The translations under genes were made by a program, and so were the position numbers. 64,000 nt of DNA, from contig HG738138.1 of assembly GCA_000499405.2 (NCBI GenBank), positions 8,368,888 to 8,432,887 of the forward strand, written 5' to 3'. The notes beneath the pieces are model-generated. The model searched no databases, was not told where the DNA came from, and saw only the letters and a program-made list of their open reading frames with translations. Positions 50,501-62,498 of this stretch are shown here, piece after piece. Each line of letters starts with the position of its first letter. Position 1 is the stretch's first letter. The stretch is from Onchocerca volvulus. Taxonomy: Eukaryota; Nematoda; Chromadorea; Rhabditida; Onchocercidae.

Positions 50501-53413
50501 ATGTGTAGGTTGCTGTTCATAGCTTGTAGAAGGCTGTATTTGATGCACCACTACAGTTGCTTGTCCACTATTATGATTATTCCTATTATGATTCCTTTGC
50601 CTGGTGTGCGCTGTCAAAGTTATTGGCTTGGGATTCACCGCTGATAATAGGTCCTTGTCTCTTAAATGCAAAAACGTAGGCAAATAAAGTGAAGGAGGTA
50701 ATAGGAAAAGAAGTAACAAGTAAAAAACATAAGCAAAATTAGGTAAATACGGAAAGTTATAAAAAATGCATCGGATTAAAATGTACTATAAGAAACATAC
50801 TTGTGTTGTTGCGCAAGGGCTTCAAAAAATATTTGTGCTCGCTTATTTTCAAGCTCCTTTATTTCTGCTGAATGATCTACATTATAAGCAGTTTGCTGAA
50901 AAATTCTGATTTAACAAACATCTCCAAAATTTACAATACTATCATATAAAGAATGGAGAGAGGATTTCGACTTTTTGCTGGCTACTGTTTTGTCAAATGA
51001 TCGGACCACCTATAAACATTACATAATTTCCCAATCACATGAAATGAATCACACAGTGCAATAAAATGTATAATAAGATTTAGGTTTAGAATTTATAATA
51101 TACAAAATTTAGTTTGGGAATTATAATATATAAAACACTTCATATTATAATACATAAAACTTCAAAATTTACAAGATTCTGCAGGCGAGATATTTCCTTG
51201 GAAAGATTTGCCACCTGTTCGCTGTTCTGCACACTCAATCTCATTTCAATCCCATGTGATGGAGGTAACAATTGATTTATAGATGCATCGGTTGATGCAG
51301 CAGCAGCAAGTTTGTTAGCTTTTATCAGAACAGAGCCCAGAGTTCCACCTTGACTGATATTCTGAAAAATGAAAAAGACAAATCAATCATACAAAGTAAT
51401 GCGAAAGTAAAACAGAAATCTAAACTTCTTAATTACGTAAAAATTTCTCGAAAAAGTATTTTATAAAAAAAATTAACTTCTAATAATACAAAACAGTGAG
51501 TAGATTCAGAAAAATCGAAGACCTTTCTGCGTCCATTTCGAGGCTGAGAATTCCGTTGTTTTTTTGTGGTTGCTGAAACTGAAGTTACTGCCTGAACTGT
51601 TGTCTGCTAAAACAGTACAAAATGTGTCAATCATTTCTATTATCATCACTATAAAAGTTATATGTGACTAGAGAGAGTTTAGAAGACACTAGATATTATG
51701 TTATTGATTCCCTCGTCATTCAGCATAATGTTTTAACGAAGGCGATGCAACTGCATTCAAAATTCAGCAGAAGGGGGAAGAGACCAATGGCGTCTGCCTA
51801 AAACTGATCTACTTCATCCATTTCCACTGTCCACAACTAAGTTTGTTATGCTTTCCACAAGTGCTTTCTGGTAACATACTTGTTTTTATAAAAACTTACA
51901 ACTTGCGGACGAGATATAGTTGGCTGTGATAACAAATGTTGCATAACAGACTGGCCCTGTTGAGGAGCACCAGACGTAACGCCCACGGTAAGTGAACGAG
52001 GCATGCGGGTAGTATGAACAATTTGTTGTGGCTGCTGCTGGATCTGATGATGTGGATGGTTCTGCATCACATGTTGTCCTGCGACTGTCGTAGGTTGAGC
52101 AGTGTTGACTGTTTGTCCATTCCCTATAGGATGTGCAATCAATTGCGACTGTGAAACTTGCGCTTGCGACAGGTTCTGACTGTTCCCTGTTGGTTGTGTT
52201 TGAGGTCGACAAAAATTTGGCACTACAGCTATAACTGTTCCTGCACTGGTTTGCACATGCTGCACTTGAGCCTGCACAAACCACTGTCCATTAACAGCTT
52301 GCACACAACCGGAAGGATGTTGTTGAGATTGAATAACCGCTCCTGAATATGTATTAAGACAGGAAATCAAATTCTGGAAAAAAGTTTAATTGAAATTTTG
52401 AACTTTTTTGACTCTCTGACAAGAATTTCCTGGGACAGTAGCATCAAGTGATAACACAACATGGAAATCAGTCAAGTTAAGATTCACAAGATTCAGAATG
52501 GCCCGAAAAGAAAAAGGTTAGTGTCTAGCGTAAGGAAAAATTCAATTTATACTGAAATTATAAATTAAATACACACTTTTCTCCCGTTGTTCGAGTTGCA
52601 AAAACGATGCGAAATCTCCATTTTGGTGGAGACCTGAAACGGATGGTTGAGTAAACTGTAATTCCGTTGGTTTGCTAACCAGAAGTGGTGAACTGGAGGG
52701 TATCGACAAGATGCTCAAATCTGGATTTAGTTCATATTCGACACTGGTGAGCTCGGATGACTGGGCCTGCAATGGGGGTTGCAAAATGGGCTGCGAGGGA
52801 CCAGGAGGTACTGAAGGAATACAGCTATTACTTAAAGTGATGAAAGTTTGTTGCTCCGAAGACAATGGAGATAGTTTCGGTGGAGGCTCAGAGTGGTAAG
52901 GTTCGCGAGTCGGAATATGGCTCAGTGGCGATGGGCAAGACCGCGTTGATACGGTAAGACCAAAATCAGTTGCTCCACTTGTTGGGGGGCTATTACATTT
53001 CAACGTTTCATCTTCTAAACCTAGCTGTAACCATTCATCTTCATAATGCCTGCAAAATGAATATGCTTTAACATGAGAAATATAATCCAAAAGTGTCATT
53101 TAATCTTATCAATAATGAATGCGTAGATAATGAACTTTATCTAGTACAATTCGATAAAATACATTAGTTCCAAAAAAAAAAAAAAAACAAGCACTAGCTC
53201 ACACTCGTTAAGTAAAAATCGAACCTTATCTTGATATTTTGACGGTAAAATGAAAGAAAATTCCTGATTTGAGCATTTTATGCATACATATCAAGCTACC
53301 AAGAAATATTTGCAAATGAATACTTCATCAACGAAATTATAAATCCAAAATTTTTAAGAAGTGACTTACTCGGAAAGATCATCAAAAGGACGAAACCCGC
53401 TCGAAGACATCAT
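45648..53413 (-). CDS. BICRA/GLTSCR1-like subunit of non-canonical BAF (SWI/SNF)
   Basis: Nuclear chromatin-remodelling subunit containing the GLTSCR1 domain. Exons in transcript order: 53370-53413, 52575-53049, 51900-52373, 51523-51606, 51173-51361, 50935-51009, 50801-50895, 50342-50660, 49923-50182, 49584-49738, 49355-49449, 49216-49277, 48849-48954, 48400-48734, 47889-48269, 47536-about 47742, 47218-47395, 46770-47111, 45648-45967; about 1,400 residues. The N-terminal half is Gln/Pro/Ser-rich. The domain core is SLRNSVEHPDVSSPFHDLSD followed by VLQRLLPFHVY (compare DYRTPF.SLEDAVQRLLPYHV in human), then a helical segment and SFDEKCVVLGA, ending in an acidic helix. Later parts include poly-Lys and KVPKLKIRLG. 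Two junctions are unsettled: 49216/48954 needs either the AG five bases into that exon or a different donor, and 47889/47742 may be a one-base error instead of an intron. Start: tandem ATGs after an acceptor-like TTCTTAG. Confidence 0.8.
46176..46206 (+). repeat. Poly-A tract, 31 nt, with a second of 23 nt at 46289-46311
   Basis: Two long A runs (T runs on the transcribed strand) lie in the BICRA-like intron 45968-46769, separated by about 80 bases. Their lengths are likely unreliable. Confidence 0.9.
47471..47521 (+). repeat. 51-nt poly-A tract
   Basis: The longest homopolymer in the window. It lies in the BICRA-like intron between exons 47536 and 47395, where it is a T51 run on the transcribed strand just after the donor. 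The neighbouring exon carries a (TTC)n stretch encoding poly-Lys. Confidence 0.95.
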
Positions 53414-56400
53414 ATTCCTAAGAATAGCGTAAGAAATCACACTTTTCTTCACACATTTTCACTAAAGAAAATAAGTATTAGTAAAAGATGTAAGAAAATC
53501 AATTTTCTACAACAATCTGTTGAAGCGAAAAAAGTCAAATTATCGGAAATTCAAGTAATGTGAGCTCCTGAAAATATGAATTAAACTATAAGACTATCTT
53601 ATGGTCAATTTCTTTTGACACTGCAACTCCGAATATTTCAAAATACCATTCATTAAAGTCTGTCCAATAAAGTAAAAGACATTGGTAACTTCCATTAAAT
53701 TAGGCAAGCTGATAGCTGATATTGCTTTAGACAGAACTTTCTAATTAAAGCAAGGTAGTATGACCTTTTATTTAAAGAAGAAAAATGATGCAAAAAGCAA
53801 ACAAATAATAAAGACATTTCAATTATAAGGAAAGGAAGATGAATGTAGCAAAAGTACTTTGTAGAACGAAAAAAGAATAAGACAAACTAACAGGACGAGG
53901 GAGATTATTGTTTCAGCAACAATCCTAATCAAAATGCAGATTACTTATACTGAGTCTGATTCAGTTCCTTAGAATCCAGTAGAAAAACAAATAAGGGGAA
54001 TGCTAATATTAGCCTATCACATCGCGATATGTCAACGTTACCGAATATTTACTTTTCGGACGGCAAAAGAAAAAAATCATATGTTCAATTCTTAATTATT
54101 CGACAAGAAAACGTAAAAGAGTAAATGACTCGAATTCATCTTCCTTTACCATATCAAGCAACAGTGAATGATTTATATTATATTGAAGATGCTTTTAAAA
54201 CATTTTAAGAAGTCTCCAGCAACAGCTTCAAAAGACAGAATTTTTTTTAATAAGGTTGGGAAAAATATCCTGATCACTTTACCACTTACTCTACAAATTT
54301 GGCAATCACGCTGATTCTCATCACTTCAAATGTGAGTCCGAAAGATCTCTGCACTTAGTACAGCACTAAAAAAATGTATTTTTTACCAGCATAAACTTCC
54401 GCTTAACACAGAGTACTTGGCAAACATTTACATGATAGTTTTTGCAGGACTCATGCATCTTTTGAGTGAATGATAAATTATAAAATCAAAATACTAATTC
54501 AAAAAGTCGTACTTTAAAATAGAAAAAACATGCTTCAATATTTCGATTAATGTTTCCAGGATATCACGTACGATTATTTAAATATTTTAGTAAATCTGGA
54601 ATCTTATTTTTACTGCTTAAAGCCACTACTTCCGAAAATGTCCCAAATCAGGAGCGATACAGCCCAGAGTTAATATGACATGACCCCCAGTTCTAATGTC
54701 TGTTCATTTAAACTACACAGCACTCAATCGATTAAACTGTGATTTGTACAAAGTTATATGTTCTGAACAATGCATAAAGGAATTTGCTATCCTAAGCGTT
54801 TCATACATGAGATATGGTAAATTAAGGTATTTATATTTAATATTTACATAAAGCTTCTGAGACCGATATCCAAAATACCTGAAAGAATATTTCGTGCGAT
54901 CGTCATCACGTTGCACTTCGTCCCGTGTGGACTTCATTTATAACAAGGAACAAAGTTCTGATTTCGTTTTACAATTATAATGCATCAAAGATAACCTGAA
55001 TGTTAATATGAGACAAAACAAGCAGAAAAAGAGATTACATAAGAGTTCATAGCAGGTAGCAATAGTGTAACGATGAAACTGCATAAGAATGATGAACCAC
55101 CTAGAAATACTAGTTAATGTAGGGAAAAACGAATGTACTGCATCTAATGACCACAACAAAGGAAGGTCACAACAGTGAAAGGTCACACCTTGCTCATCGC
55201 TTCCGAAGCAAGTCAAGTATGAGTAGTCAAACAACGAAAATTAACCCCAATTACTCATAAACGAAGGTAAGCCTGGATGGTAGTCCCAGTCCCCTCCTTA
55301 ATTTAATCGAAATTTTGTTATCTATACAACGCAACGCGTTCGTGACGCGCATCGAGACACTTCTTGGCATGCAGCCAAACAACTAACCTCATTCAATTGT
55401 TACCACACCCTGTCCACTCCATTCAAATTTTGTCGAAGTTATGAGTGTTGCAGCACTGCAGCCGACAATTCTGGCTCGTATGCATGGCTCAGTGGTTAAT
55501 CGGTTTCGGTAGTAAGGTGTTAGGCAAATTGGTTTAGAGCATGAAGTTAGCGTTCTGACGAAGTCCTTCCACGTTTACGTAACAGTGAATAATTAGGGAA
55601 CAGGGTAGCCAGTTCGGGATGACTCTATCTTGCCGTACCTGAACAGGAATAAGTCAACAGGATGACAAAGCCTTTCCACACAACCTGTGTACCCTCATTC
55701 GCTACATCTGAAGAATGGCTGGTTTAGATCAGAAATTGATATACCTGATGGGCGATCTCAAACAGACGGGTTCTCAGAGAAGCAAGAGAGGATTTAAGTA
55801 TGATAATGTCGTGATCATACTGAATAACTTCCGGGACTTTCTTTTCTTTAGTTACGTCATAATATATTGACCAGTGTTTTCCATAACTAATGAAAAATTT
55901 CGGGCAGTTTGCTTGGGAATTATGCCACACTGGTCCGAAAACACTGCCATAAATCTCGAACATTTCGGCTTCAACTTTTATGCAAATTCTCTAGCAGTCA
56001 TCTGTCTATGCAAGAAGGTAAACCCCTCCGTTACGTTAGATCGTTGAAAATTTTTTACAAACTTTGATTGGGGCAGAGGAATAACTACAGCACACTTTTT
56101 GCACGATTATTTAAAGGAAAAGAAGCATGAGGTTAAATAATGAGAATTTTAGGAATCTTGAATCGTTAATAAGTCCAAATCTTGACTACTGAGTTATCAA
56201 CCTATTGCTGCTCCGATATTCTACATCCATGAGGACTGAAAATATCCAAGACGAAAAACATATCATTTAAATCCAATGCCGTTTTAAGTTTGCAATGTGA
56301 CAAACTGTAATGATAGAATAAGATATCTACAAGTAACAATGTTGCCTGTCATCTGTTGCAATACTAAGGATGCTTTCTATGAAAAATAGCATTTTCCATT

Positions 56401-57124
56401 TGGACACTTTAGTATTCAAATGCTTTGGCCTACGAAGTTGCAAGTGAATCTAGATTTACTATATAAAATAATAAGCACCAACAAAGAGAAAGTATTCCAA
56501 AATATTCACTTCAAATATGTTAAAAAAGATTTTTGCACTGATGTGACATAATTGTGTGTATTGAACAAAGATATAATATAACGTTCAGAATCAATTGATC
56601 GGAAATTTTTAATTTTTGCTGTTTGCGTCAACACATCACCATTTTGCATTCTTTTTTTATCCTTGATCTTCCCAATATTTTCATAAGTGACGTTGTAAGA
56701 AATAATTTATATGTATCTGAAAGGATCTGCCTATATCCCATCTTTTTTACAAATATCTTAACCGATAAAATGGAATGAAATGTGTCGGTAAATTACATTA
56801 CAGAGCTCTATTCATAAAAATCAAAGTATGACTCAGTCGTGTTTTATGCCATCATAATCAAAATGAGTGAAAGTAAATGTATCCATTAAGGATTTCAAAA
56901 CAGAAATACGCAAAAAGCTGCCAAAATATTCATGTACAACACAAATTATATATAACATAAAAATTAAATAGAAAAATTCCGTAAAAGCAGTTTGAAAATA
57001 TATGAAAAAAAAAAAAAAATCAGAAAAAATATCAAATATTTTGTTCCTGGAAAAAGTATTTGCTTTTAATGATAAAAAGCTGCAAACAATTACATGAATA
57101 ATTGAAAGGAAGAAAATCGGTTTA
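53414..57124. other. 3.7-kb intergenic region upstream of the BICRA-like gene
   Basis: The longest gene-free stretch after the 5' end. It is mostly AT-rich, but about 55300-55970 is clearly higher in GC and contains one exon-like frame (listed at 55742-55963). The 98-residue minus frame at 54938 is rich in hydrophobic residues and has no recognised content. Promoter elements of the BICRA-like gene probably lie near 53414-53800. Confidence 0.45.
55742..55963 (-). CDS. Orphan exon-like ORF, unknown
   Basis: Starting with MFEIYGSVFGPVWHN, the frame runs 74 codons of balanced, protein-like composition (NCPKFFISYGKHW, YYDVTKEKKVPEVI) to CAG followed by a consensus-like donor GTATAT at 55741; unspliced, it continues to a stop at 55724. 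Just downstream on the same strand, an acceptor (CATTCTTCAG ending 55709) opens another plausible short frame (VANEGTQVVWKGFV), but the phases do not match. No family is recognised. It could be a species-specific gene, a pseudogene, or a 5' exon of something larger. Confidence 0.3.
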
Positions 57125-59012
57125 CTAAACGGAAGTAGGTGTTGCTGCCGTATCTACATCGCCTACAAATTCCACATATGTAAACGGGAAAGTACCTTTC
57201 TTACCGTTCAGGATCCCTTCGCAAATACCTGATGGATGTAGCTTGGTTACTTTCAGCAAATCACCTTTCTGCAACTTTAATTAGTTCGGTTCACACCATA
57301 GGCTTTATTTCAACATAAATTTCACAATTTAGCAATAGAATTGAACTTGTTGCAGTAAATTTAAAGATGTCTAATAATATTAAAGATAGTCGTACGAACA
57401 CCAGGTACGGCAACGGAAAGAGTTATTAAAAATATATTCTATTTTAATCGTTTCATTATTTCGTTCAACCTTCTGATCAACTGTCAATAATTTTAGAAAA
57501 AAAAAAGAGGACCTTGAGACGCAGTGCTTCTGTATCATATACATTTGGTCGTCTATCCAAGATTACACGTGCCAGCGTTGGCATGTGTGTCTGTAATCAA
57601 ATCGTTCAATTTCGTTTGAAATATATTTCTGTAAATCTTAAACAACAGTGATGATGACTCTTAAATTTCCATATTTATTCTAACTAAAGTTCCAAATAAA
57701 TTTCATTTACGCACTAACCGCTTCAGAAAGTTGTGAACTCTTCAACATATCATCATTAGTATCACTAAGAACAGATGCACCGCTCAAACGATTTTCTGAC
57801 GATAGTGAAGATTCTGGACTGTCTCTCTGCATTAGAACTTCGTCAAATTGTGCCTGAAATTGGAAAACATTTAGAATGAACGAACATTATTAGGAGTATG
57901 ATGAAAGCTGAAGTTGCATATATGAAAATCAATGACTACCTCAGGTGGGAAAACATAACTCGAAGTCTCACCAAGTAATTTCCGGGCACAAGGCCAACAT
58001 TACCCAAAGCATTACGAGCTTCCCACCATTCTTCCTGTGGTTTTTCGATTATATCAAGAATTTCATTTTTTTCAAATGAGAGATCCGTTGGTTCTTGTCC
58101 TTCAAATGAGTATAAAGCGATCATCTAAAATAATTGGATGTAAAGGAAAAAGAAGTGGAATTAAGTAACAGGAAAGATAGAAAAGAATATTACAGAATGT
58201 TTCAGTTCTGCTATTCATTATTCATTATGCATTCTTTATTTACTATACGCGTTAAGGAATATGAAAAAAAAGAAAAAAAAACCGAGAATAAAGCCACATG
58301 CAGTACGGAAAGCAATATTACTAATAAATAAAGAAATTTTATTTCAAAATTTGATTTGATAACGAAAATCCGGAATAAAAAAAAAAAAAAAAAGAAGGAG
58401 AAACGCACCCTATTAATTGCGGCTTTTCGGAGTGGACATACCAAACTTACATTCGCCAAAATCCTCATTTTGAAATGGTTGAGCAAGGCAGGAATGTCAA
58501 CAAAGAACTGATCAGCTATCTGCAGTATCAGTAACAAATTGCTACCCTTTGCATAATATAAACAATTCAGTTTAAAAAAACAGGAATTATTTTAATGAGC
58601 AGAAAGATCTAAAAGTTTTAAATTATCTACTTACTTTTACATTCGTCTTGCCATTATCCGCTTCAACGGGCTCAATGAGGTAATGTCGAACTTGCTGATC
58701 ACCGGACAGTTCTTCTCTAGAACAGTGAAATCTGTACAATGTTAGTGAGAGTAGAATTTCGACCAAGGACTGAAAAAATATTTGAAATAAACGGGACATA
58801 TCATATCAGAGCAAGTAAAATTAAAATAAATGATGTTACTACCTGACACTTAAGGCATAGCTTCCGGGAGCTGTAGAATCTCGGATAAGGAATGTGCCGA
58901 GATCGGAATCCGGTTGACATAGCAATCGTGTTGCTTCTTCTCGATCAACATGAAAATAGAAATTCCTCCAGGAATAGGGATCGAACGAGGAAGACAACGA
59001 TGACTCCCTCAT
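57125..59012 (-). CDS. ced-2: CRK/CED-2 adaptor (SH2-SH3-SH3)
   Basis: Cytoplasmic adaptor; in C. elegans CED-2 acts with CED-5/CED-12 to activate Rac in corpse engulfment and cell migration. Exons in transcript order: 58843-59012, 58635-58731, 58451-58519, 57972-58124, 57719-57853, 57513-57590, 57125-57268; 281 residues, consistent phases. SH2: SWRNFYFHVDREEATRLL, then GTFLIRDS with the phosphotyrosine-binding Arg at 44, then VRHYLIEP. SH3-1 (113-163) has ALYSFEGQEPTDLSFEKNEI, EEWWEAR and VPGNYL. A Ser-rich linker follows. SH3-2 (about 213-270) has ARVILDRRPNVYDTEALRLKKGDLLKV and GTFPFTYVE. Length and order match CED-2, and the NPF.THV-like end of SH3-2 is the atypical CRK form. It is head-to-head with the SET gene, with 159 bp between starts. 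Confidence 0.95.
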
Positions 59013-59171
59013 TTTCGAACACTCACCACCACTCCTCCGTCTTCTTTAATCCCTCATACATTTCTCGTCCAATTTAACGGCCTGTACCTATCGTACTGGA
59101 GACACTATGCAAATTGGTGGTGTTGTGAATTGCTCAGGTTCGTTCTCTTCCTGTCAATTTTCTAAATTCCA
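59013..59171. promoter_or_regulatory. Compact bidirectional promoter of ced-2 and the SET gene
   Basis: Only 159 bases lie between the two divergent ATGs. The sequence is moderately GC-rich relative to its surroundings. No motif was assigned; shared regulation is inferred from spacing alone. Confidence 0.55.
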
Positions 59172-60550
59172 ATGAAGATGGAGTATATTCAAATAAAAAG
59201 CTTGGAATGTGGAACGGGTGGCAATTCAGCGAATTTCGAGACGGCATATGAGGGATGTAGTTGTACGGGACCATGCACAGCAAATATCGGTTGCACATGT
59301 CTCCTCTACAAACAAGTAAGTCTTACTCATTCTGTTATAAATTTTCGAATAATAATTCCCTGCAGTTATCATTATATTCCCCTATGCTGCTAGTCTGAAT
59401 TTTCAAGTTTTTTTGGTATTGAAATTTAGCACAACATATTTTCAATATTTCAGAAAATGTAAAACAAAAAAGAAGTGTCGTATTTTTACTTCAGATTTAA
59501 ATTCTCCCATTTCAACTGTTTTAAAAGAAGAACTGTTAGACAGCTGGCATTTATTCTTATATTTTGTCCAAGAATCATACCAAGCTCATTTAAGGAATTT
59601 ATTGAGAAATTTTCAGGATATATTCAAGGATCAGAATTCCATTAAGAACATTAACAACGCTTTGCCAATTTTGGAATGTTCTGCGAGATGTTCTTGCTCG
59701 TTCTTTGCAAATAATTGTGAAAATAGATGTGTTCAATTTGGCGCTTCACTTCCCCTTGAGGCTAGACTTCAAAAAAGATTCAAAAAAAAAAAAAGTACGA
59801 GTCAGACTTCCTGTATTCTATTTGGAAATAAAGTTTCGCCAAGTTTTAGGTCTTTGATGCTGGTGAAAAAGGTTATGGTTTGCAGTGTAGAGAACAAATC
59901 AAAAAAGGTCGCTTTGTTATTGAATATATTGGAGAAGTAATTGGACCTGACGAAGTGGAAAAACGTCGATCCAACACAAATTATGTTCTCACAGTTAAGG
60001 AAATTTTCCGAGGTTGTTAATTTCCCATTACGATATCCCAGTAATTTCTCATAAAACTTTTTCTTTTATCTGCTTTTTTTTTCTTTTCTCTCGCGCTGTT
60101 TCATTGCTGTTATAGTTGTTCTAATTTAAAAAGAAAATGCTTCAATTTCAGTTTTCTTCCAATATCCATAAATTTAATCCTTCCGATTGTCAGTTGCAAA
60201 ATTGGAAGTTTTTGTTTTTCTTAACAGCGATTTCATTTATTCTAAAAAGATCGATTTGTTGAATCAATTAGTGGCTGAATTTAGATCACACTGAAGTGAC
60301 ATATATCGACCCATCAGTACGTGGAAATCAATCACGATTCATAAATCACGGTTGTAATCCTAATTTAGTAATGATGCTTGTGAGATATGGTACTCCACAG
60401 GTACATGTTGGTCTGTTCGCGCTTCGCGATATACCTGCTTATGAAGAACTCACTTATAATTATGATGCTAGTACCTCAGAATTTTGTTTGAAGAAATGTT
60501 TGTGCGGCAGTACTGATTGCCGACTGTTTCTTCCTGCTTCTATTTCATAG
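59172..60550 (+). CDS. set-23: SETMAR/SET-23-like histone-lysine N-methyltransferase
   Basis: Small pre-SET/SET/post-SET protein of the SUV39/SETMAR type, expected to methylate histone H3 (K9 or K36 in relatives). Exons: 59172-59315, 59617-59760, 59850-60012, 60285-60550; 238 residues. The pre-SET cysteines start in GCSCTGPC and CTC, and continue in ECSARCSC and NCENRCVQFG. The SET core begins VFDAGEKGYGL, followed by GRFVIEYIGEVI. RFINHGCNPNL carries the NHxCxPN motif (171-177), and ELTYNYD follows. The post-SET is CLCGSTDCRLFL. Intron 2 appears to use a GC donor (GAG|GCTAGA at 59761), because this alone joins LPLE to VFDAGEKG in frame; the GT at 59795 is out of phase. The transposase fused to primate SETMAR is absent. 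The ortholog name is by resemblance only. Confidence 0.88.
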
Positions 60551-62498
60551 CATATCAATTGCCCCATCCATGCACTTTTTCTTTCCTAATCGATTTTTAA
60601 ATTCATTTATTTTCTCGTGATGTTATTCACCGTTTGATAAAATACATCATAATTAGAAGTTTAAATTTTATTTAATGCATATTGTTATGTTTCAAAGCAA
60701 TGGAAAGTTTCTTTTTTGCCCGCAGTGATGGGGCGGTTCTTAGCGAAAGCTTCATCAAATAAATAGAAAAAAGCTGTGGAGATGAGTTAAGGAATTAAGG
60801 CAATATTTTCGAAATTTCGAACTTTATTTTTGCAGTTTTCATTCATATCGATTGCTTTTGTGCGATACAGTAGTTAAGAGATTTGCAGTTGATGAAATTT
60901 TAGTTCCTGATTATATAGGCTTTGAGTTTATGCATTGTGTAAACTTTCCCCAAAATGCGGTATCTCGAATTTTAACTTTATTGGAAAAAAAGCACATTTT
61001 ACCATTATTGGTCTCTGTATTGTTTTGAAATTGTTTTTATCAAAAAATGAACGTTTTTGAAACAGAAAGAATTGAATTCACATCATTAATTAATTTTTCA
61101 TTTTGCGAGACCAAAATTTTGACATGCACATGACACTCTGTGTCACCTATCATATTTATGACGTCAGGTGGTGCCTTCAGATGTGTAATTTTATAAATGC
61201 TGATGAACGTAAATAAATCGCATAAAAGTTCTGATGAAATTCAGGCTTTGAGAAGTCCCCAGTATGTGAAAGTATGTATTGCCAAACTTTTCGTAGGATA
61301 CCTACTATTTCTAAATTAAATTACTAACTAGGTAGATTTCGTATTCCAAAATTATGACACAAAGTTCTCAAATTTATATGAGTACCCACTGAAAAATCAC
61401 AACTAAAATCAATGTGAAAAACATATAGAAGCGGTAAAGTAATGCTAAAGTTTTGCTAACTCTTTCGTTTTTCCTAAACTAGTTCTTCAGTTTATTACCA
61501 GTGTCGCCGTTGTTTGAAATTTATTCAGTTCTCTTTTTGTCCTTAATTAGGAAAGGAAAAAGGCAGTAACAAAGTGGAAGACAATCGAAAAGCCTGGGAA
61601 TTAAAAAAGTCAGGGTACCAAACAACATAGCTTGGGTACTGATCTTTGTAATGCAGAATCGTTGTGGCTCATAATTCGTATGATGTACTGCAGAATAATT
61701 CAGTGTTCCAGAAATTTTTTTCTGCTTGCAGCGAGATGTATGGAATGTGATAAAGAAGCCTTTACAGACAGCGAAACTAAATTACACACTACATTATATC
61801 AGTCGATACAAGCAATTTTAGTTTAGATTGAGAGACCGAAAATGTGTCTGTAAGAAAAGAATTTCAAGCTAAAAATAACCTATTAATTTTATGAGGCATG
61901 GAATGAGATGTATAATTGGATGGACTCATTTAATGTAATAAAAAGAAATGCGAAAGTATGTTAATTAGTGCAAATTTGGGCGGAGATTGTTCAGTGGAAA
62001 ATTATAGCCCTTGTTTCGCTATTTTTCTACAACTAATTGCACGGCAAATAATGATGATATGAGCTTGTAGTGATTACATTTAACACCAGAAATTAACTTT
62101 ATGGATGCTTACCCTATATAAATGCTACAACAGTGGACTTGCCGAATTATAAACTCTTCCCAGCCAACGATATTTGGTCCTTTTGTTGATTTCATTTATT
62201 AGCACACAGAATTTTCGAAGTAATGACTTGCCACAAATTTTGAGTGTTTATCTAAAATAAATTTCTGAGGCATTTTTGAAAATTTAACTTCACTTTTTTG
62301 AAAAATTATGAGAAACTAACTCTACTACGATACCGATATACAAGACAATGATATTTACTGCTCTGCTTCAAGAAAAGTAATTCAAAATAAAAACTGACTT
62401 ATTTGAATGCAGATTTGAAATGTCAGAAATATTGGAAAGTGAAAAAAGTAAAACTTTGTCTTACTCAGATAATTCTTTCAGTTGTATTGACAATTAAA
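60551..62498. other. Intergenic region between the SET gene and the EF-hand gene
   Basis: AT-rich, with no recognised gene. A good acceptor at about 61730 (TTTTTTTCTGCTTGCAG) is followed by roughly 29 open codons (RDVWNVIKKPLQTAK...) and a stop; no matching upstream exon was found. Short palindromes occur at 61115-61170 (for example TGACAC/GTGTCA). Confidence 0.45.

Noticed and set aside
55481..55620. tRNA-like A-box (TGGCTCAGTGGTTAA) and a B-box-like GTTCGGGATGACT
   Set aside because: Spacing is too long for a tRNA and no cloverleaf could be drawn; at most a degraded tRNA-derived element.
59413..59616. Upstream part of a 175-residue ORF beginning before SET exon 2
   Set aside because: The acceptor at 59616 and pre-SET continuity from exon 1 show that this part is intron; only the segment from 59617 carries the cysteine pattern.
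61632..61826. 64-residue ORF with a Cys pair before the EF-hand gene
   Set aside because: Two frames are open after the acceptor at about 61736, neither resembles a known family, and no partner exon was found.
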